15,406 nucleotides of DNA from Planctomycetaceae bacterium. Lineage in GTDB: Bacteria; Planctomycetota; Planctomycetia; Pirellulales; Pirellulaceae. Positions 13,559 to 15,406 of this stretch are shown piece after piece (within the stretch, counting starts at the first letter, position 1; each line of letters opens with the position of its first letter). Below the pieces are notes generated by a model. It was given only the letters and a program-made list of their open reading frames with translations. It was not told where the DNA came from and did not search any database. The stretch spans positions 1 to 15,406 of the forward strand of contig JAKEHX010000584.1 in the NCBI GenBank assembly GCA_022614795.1, in the 5' to 3' direction. A program made the position numbers and the translations under genes.

Positions 13559-14542
13559 CTACTTTGCCGGCTTGTGCAGCCAGACGTGGTAGAGGTGGTT
13601 TGGTTTGCTCTTGTTCAAACGCTCGGGCAGGCTCCAGACTTCCTTGCCTTGACGCTGGACCGTCACCGCCCAACAGGTCATCGGCGCGAGCGTGTAGTGC
13701 CAGCCGGGGGTGCCGGTTTTGCCGCTCTTGCTTTCGGCGGCGCGGCTTTCGAGGACGAGAAACACTTCGGGGTCGGTGCCGTGGACGAACGCGAACACCG
13801 CGCCGTCCTCGATGCCGGCATCCGGATCGGCATAGCGGTAAATGGGGGTCGGCAGCATCCGCAACTCGTGGCGCGTCGGCTCTTTGTCGGTCGAGCTGAT
13901 CTTAAAGTCGTCGGCTGCCGAGAATTCGCCGGCGAGCGCCTTCATCTGCACCAGCCGGCGGCCCGCACTCCCCGCAGCCGCGGGGGCATCGGTAAGACGG
14001 CGAAACTCCTCGCAAGGCTCTTGCGGCTGCCAGAAAGTCGTGTTTTGCTGGGTCATCGTCAGGCTGCCCGCGGCCAGCGACTGCACCTCATGCACCCACA
14101 AGCCGGTTTTCGTCTGAAACACCTGCGCGAAAACCGCGGGGCGCTGGCCGTCTTTCCACATCGCCACAATGCCGTCGGGCACGCCGCTGACGGGATTGCT
14201 GAACCGCAAGACGGGCTCGTCGTGCAAGGCTAGCTTCGCGGAGCTCTTGTCGAAGGTGAGCGTGTAGGCGGCGGCCTGGCCTTTCATTATTTCCAAGCGC
14301 TCGGCACGCTGTTGGGGATCGTCGGCGTCGTTTTCGTCCGCGAGGCAAGGCGTGACCGCCACCAGTAGAGCAGCAACCGTGACAGCGGCCTGAAAGGCGC
14401 TGAACGCACAGCGCGCCCCGTTGGGGCTAAATGAACCAACAGCAACCCCTGGACCCAGGGCTGCGCCGGCTGCGCCCTGGGCTGTCGCAGGTTGCCCCTT
14501 CGGGGCACATGTTCGCATTTGTTTTTCAAACGTCCATTTCAT
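13559..14542 (-). CDS. P6: secreted paralog-family protein in the vWA cluster
   Basis: 327 residues from the ATG at 14542, with GGAG 7 bases upstream in a purine-rich tract; M9 at 14518 is an alternative. No start codon exists between the repeat and the signal core, so the repeat-derived residues (about 11-44, including CAPKGQPATAQG and SFSPNGARC) must be translated ahead of the hydrophobic segment (about 46-66) that ends PCLAD. Family motifs: DEPVLRFSNP at 108-117, DGQRPAVFAQVF at 131-142, EVQSLAAG at 152-159, FWQPQEPCEEF at 170-180, RRLVQMKALAGEF at 195-207, ELRMLPTPIYRY at 226-237, EDGAVFAFVHGTDPE at 245-259, KEVWSL at 300-305. It lies between the BatA/vWA-type and DUF4175-like genes, an unexpected position for this family. 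Function unknown. Confidence 0.87.
   Translation of the reverse strand: MKWTFEKQMRTCAPKGQPATAQGAAGAALGPGVAVGSFSPNGARCAFSAFQAAVTVAALLVAVTPCLADENDADDPQQRAERLEIMKGQAAAYTLTFDKSSAKLALHDEPVLRFSNPVSGVPDGIVAMWKDGQRPAVFAQVFQTKTGLWVHEVQSLAAGSLTMTQQNTTFWQPQEPCEEFRRLTDAPAAAGSAGRRLVQMKALAGEFSAADDFKISSTDKEPTRHELRMLPTPIYRYADPDAGIEDGAVFAFVHGTDPEVFLVLESRAAESKSGKTGTPGWHYTLAPMTCWAVTVQRQGKEVWSLPERLNKSKPNHLYHVWLHKPAK
14415..14506. repeat. Composite GC palindrome repeat inside the P6 leader
   Basis: Three hairpins in a row: GCCCC GTT GGGGC (14415-14427); CCCAGGGC and GCCCTGGG arms around 12 bases (14454-14481); and GCCCC TTC GGGGC (14494-14506). The whole stretch lies in the P6 coding region, encoding the residues before its signal peptide core. 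The pattern of GGGGC caps flanking a CCCAGGGC stem resembles a dispersed planctomycete repeat. Confidence 0.8.
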
Positions 14543-14545
14543 TCC

Positions 14546-14585
14546 ATCTCTCCGTCTCTCCGTCCCTCTGTCTCTCCGTCTTCCC
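14546..14585 (-). repeat. Purine-rich 8-base tandem repeat upstream of P6
   Basis: Five degenerate 8-base units (plus strand GTCTCTCC, with variants GTCCCTCT and GTCTTCCC) fill the 45-base gap between the vWA-type gene stop at 14588 and the P6 ATG. On the coding strand it is almost pure purine and contains several GGAG sequences, one of which serves as the P6 ribosome binding site. Confidence 0.75.
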
Positions 14586-14587
14586 CC

Positions 14588-15406
14588 TCACCCCGCCGTC
14601 CGGTTCGCCACCAAACCCTCCGCCAATAGCGTCGCCAAGAGCAGCCCCGCAAACCACGGCCATAGCTCGCTGTCGATCAGCTCCGTCCCGGCAATGGCCC
14701 GCTGCGGCTGGGCGATTTGCGTCTCGATTGCGTCGTCGGCGATGTTCAGCCCGAACCGATTGGCAAAATCCTTAGCCGTCGCGCGGTCGGTCTCCGACTC
14801 CCGCGGGCTGGAATTCACGACCAGCGTAAAGCCATCCTGCGCGTGTACGCCCGGCGCCAGCGCCGTCGGGCTGGCTTTTGGCGCCATGCCCGGCAGGACC
14901 ACGACTCCCTGCGTCTCCAGCACTTCCTGCCGCACTCGCCCGCCCGCCGCCAGCCCGCTCTGATGGCCGAGCAACTGATACGCGAGCGGCAAATAGAGCC
15001 GGCTGCGGGTCCAATCGCTCCAGCGGCGATCGCAGGTCGAAGTGAACCAGACGACCGATCCCTTGCCGACGCGCCGCTCGAGCACCGCCGGCAAGCCGCC
15101 GCGGTATTTGGCCAGCACCTGCGCGTCCGCGGCCGGCGCGATCTTTGTGCAAGCCGTGAACGACAGCCGGTTCAGATCGCCGAGCTGCGGATCGCTGAAC
15201 GGGGCGAAGATCGGATGCTTGCTGTCCCAGCTCGCCAGGCGAATCGGCAGGTCGGTGGCATGCTGAATCCCTTGCACCTGGCCCACGGCGAGACCCGCCG
15301 CGGCCAGCTCAGTCGTGCTCTGGGCCGTGACGTTCTCGCCCGTGAATACCAAGAGTCCGCCTCCCGCCTTAACGAAGTCGGCCAAGGCTCGCACATCGGC
15401 CCGGTC
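14588..15406 (-). CDS. C-terminal part of a BatA/vWA-type membrane protein, 5' end outside window
   Basis: The frame is open through the right edge, so the N-terminus is missing; 272 residues are visible. It begins DRADVRALADFVKAGGGLLVFTGENV, the segment in these proteins where a sheet position is described by 'area with a glycine triplet' (ADFVKAGGG). The middle has HPIFAPFSDPQLGDLNRLSF, then AVLERRVGKGSVVWFTSTCDRRWSDWTRSRLYLPL, a pattern typical of the amidotransferase-like domain of planctomycete vWA proteins. The last residues (ELWPWFAGLLLATLLAEGLVANR) form a C-terminal membrane anchor that is common in this group. A BatA N-terminal and vWA domain are expected upstream but not seen. It is the first gene of the vWA block and ends 45 bases before P6. 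Confidence 0.83.
   Translation of the reverse strand, partial: DRADVRALADFVKAGGGLLVFTGENVTAQSTTELAAAGLAVGQVQGIQHATDLPIRLASWDSKHPIFAPFSDPQLGDLNRLSFTACTKIAPAADAQVLAKYRGGLPAVLERRVGKGSVVWFTSTCDRRWSDWTRSRLYLPLAYQLLGHQSGLAAGGRVRQEVLETQGVVVLPGMAPKASPTALAPGVHAQDGFTLVVNSSPRESETDRATAKDFANRFGLNIADDAIETQIAQPQRAIAGTELIDSELWPWFAGLLLATLLAEGLVANRTAG

Overview
This is a high-GC bacterial window in which every gene I can support is on the minus strand. I infer a planctomycete, probably Pirellulales-like. The reasons are: a vWA / glutamine-amidotransferase-like / DUF4175-like gene cluster; a BlaI-M56 peptidase pair fused to WD40 repeats; many Sec-exported proteins of unknown function; and several short dispersed repeats of types I associate with planctomycete genomes, with translated forms such as NPTRQRG and AGGVSPLR. 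No rRNA, tRNA, CRISPR array, transposase or phage gene is visible.

In transcription order (right to left) the first block is: the C-terminal part of a BatA/vWA-type membrane protein (14588-15406, cut by the window edge); a secreted protein here called P6 (13559-14542); a 1192-residue DUF4175-like membrane protein (9939-13517); a 905-residue vWA plus amidotransferase-like membrane protein (7060-9777); and a second secreted protein, P5 (6031-7020). The large genes resemble the MoxR/vWA clusters of planctomycetes, although no MoxR or DUF58 gene lies inside this window.

The second block begins with a promoter and a 13-bp palindrome at 5985-6013. It then holds a BlaI/MecI-type repressor (5492-5896), an M56 (BlaR1-type) membrane peptidase whose exported C-terminal region is a WD40 array in place of a penicillin-binding sensor (3340-5406), and four more secreted proteins P4, P3, P2 and P1 (P1 is cut by the left edge). 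Start-stop overlaps link the peptidase to P4 and P3 to P2, and 12 bases separate P2 from P1, so this looks like one operon.

P1-P6 are diverged copies of one family that I cannot name. Each has a signal peptide and a domain of about 240 residues with a shared signature: an EP(V/L)LR(W/F)SNP-like segment, VF.W...RPA, ELR(M/L)L..P.YRY, then DGA.F.FV.GTDPE. Having six copies around a BlaI/M56 signalling pair and a vWA complex is the most interesting property of the window. My inference is a regulated cell-envelope system in which the M56-WD40 protein senses an extracytoplasmic state, BlaI is released, and the secreted paralogs are produced.

A second theme is repeats. Seven repeat stretches of different types sit at gene junctions or in the first codons of genes, especially the paralogs. 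Several are translated into the leader peptides, one supplies a stop codon, and one could display a ribosome binding site and start codon in a hairpin loop.
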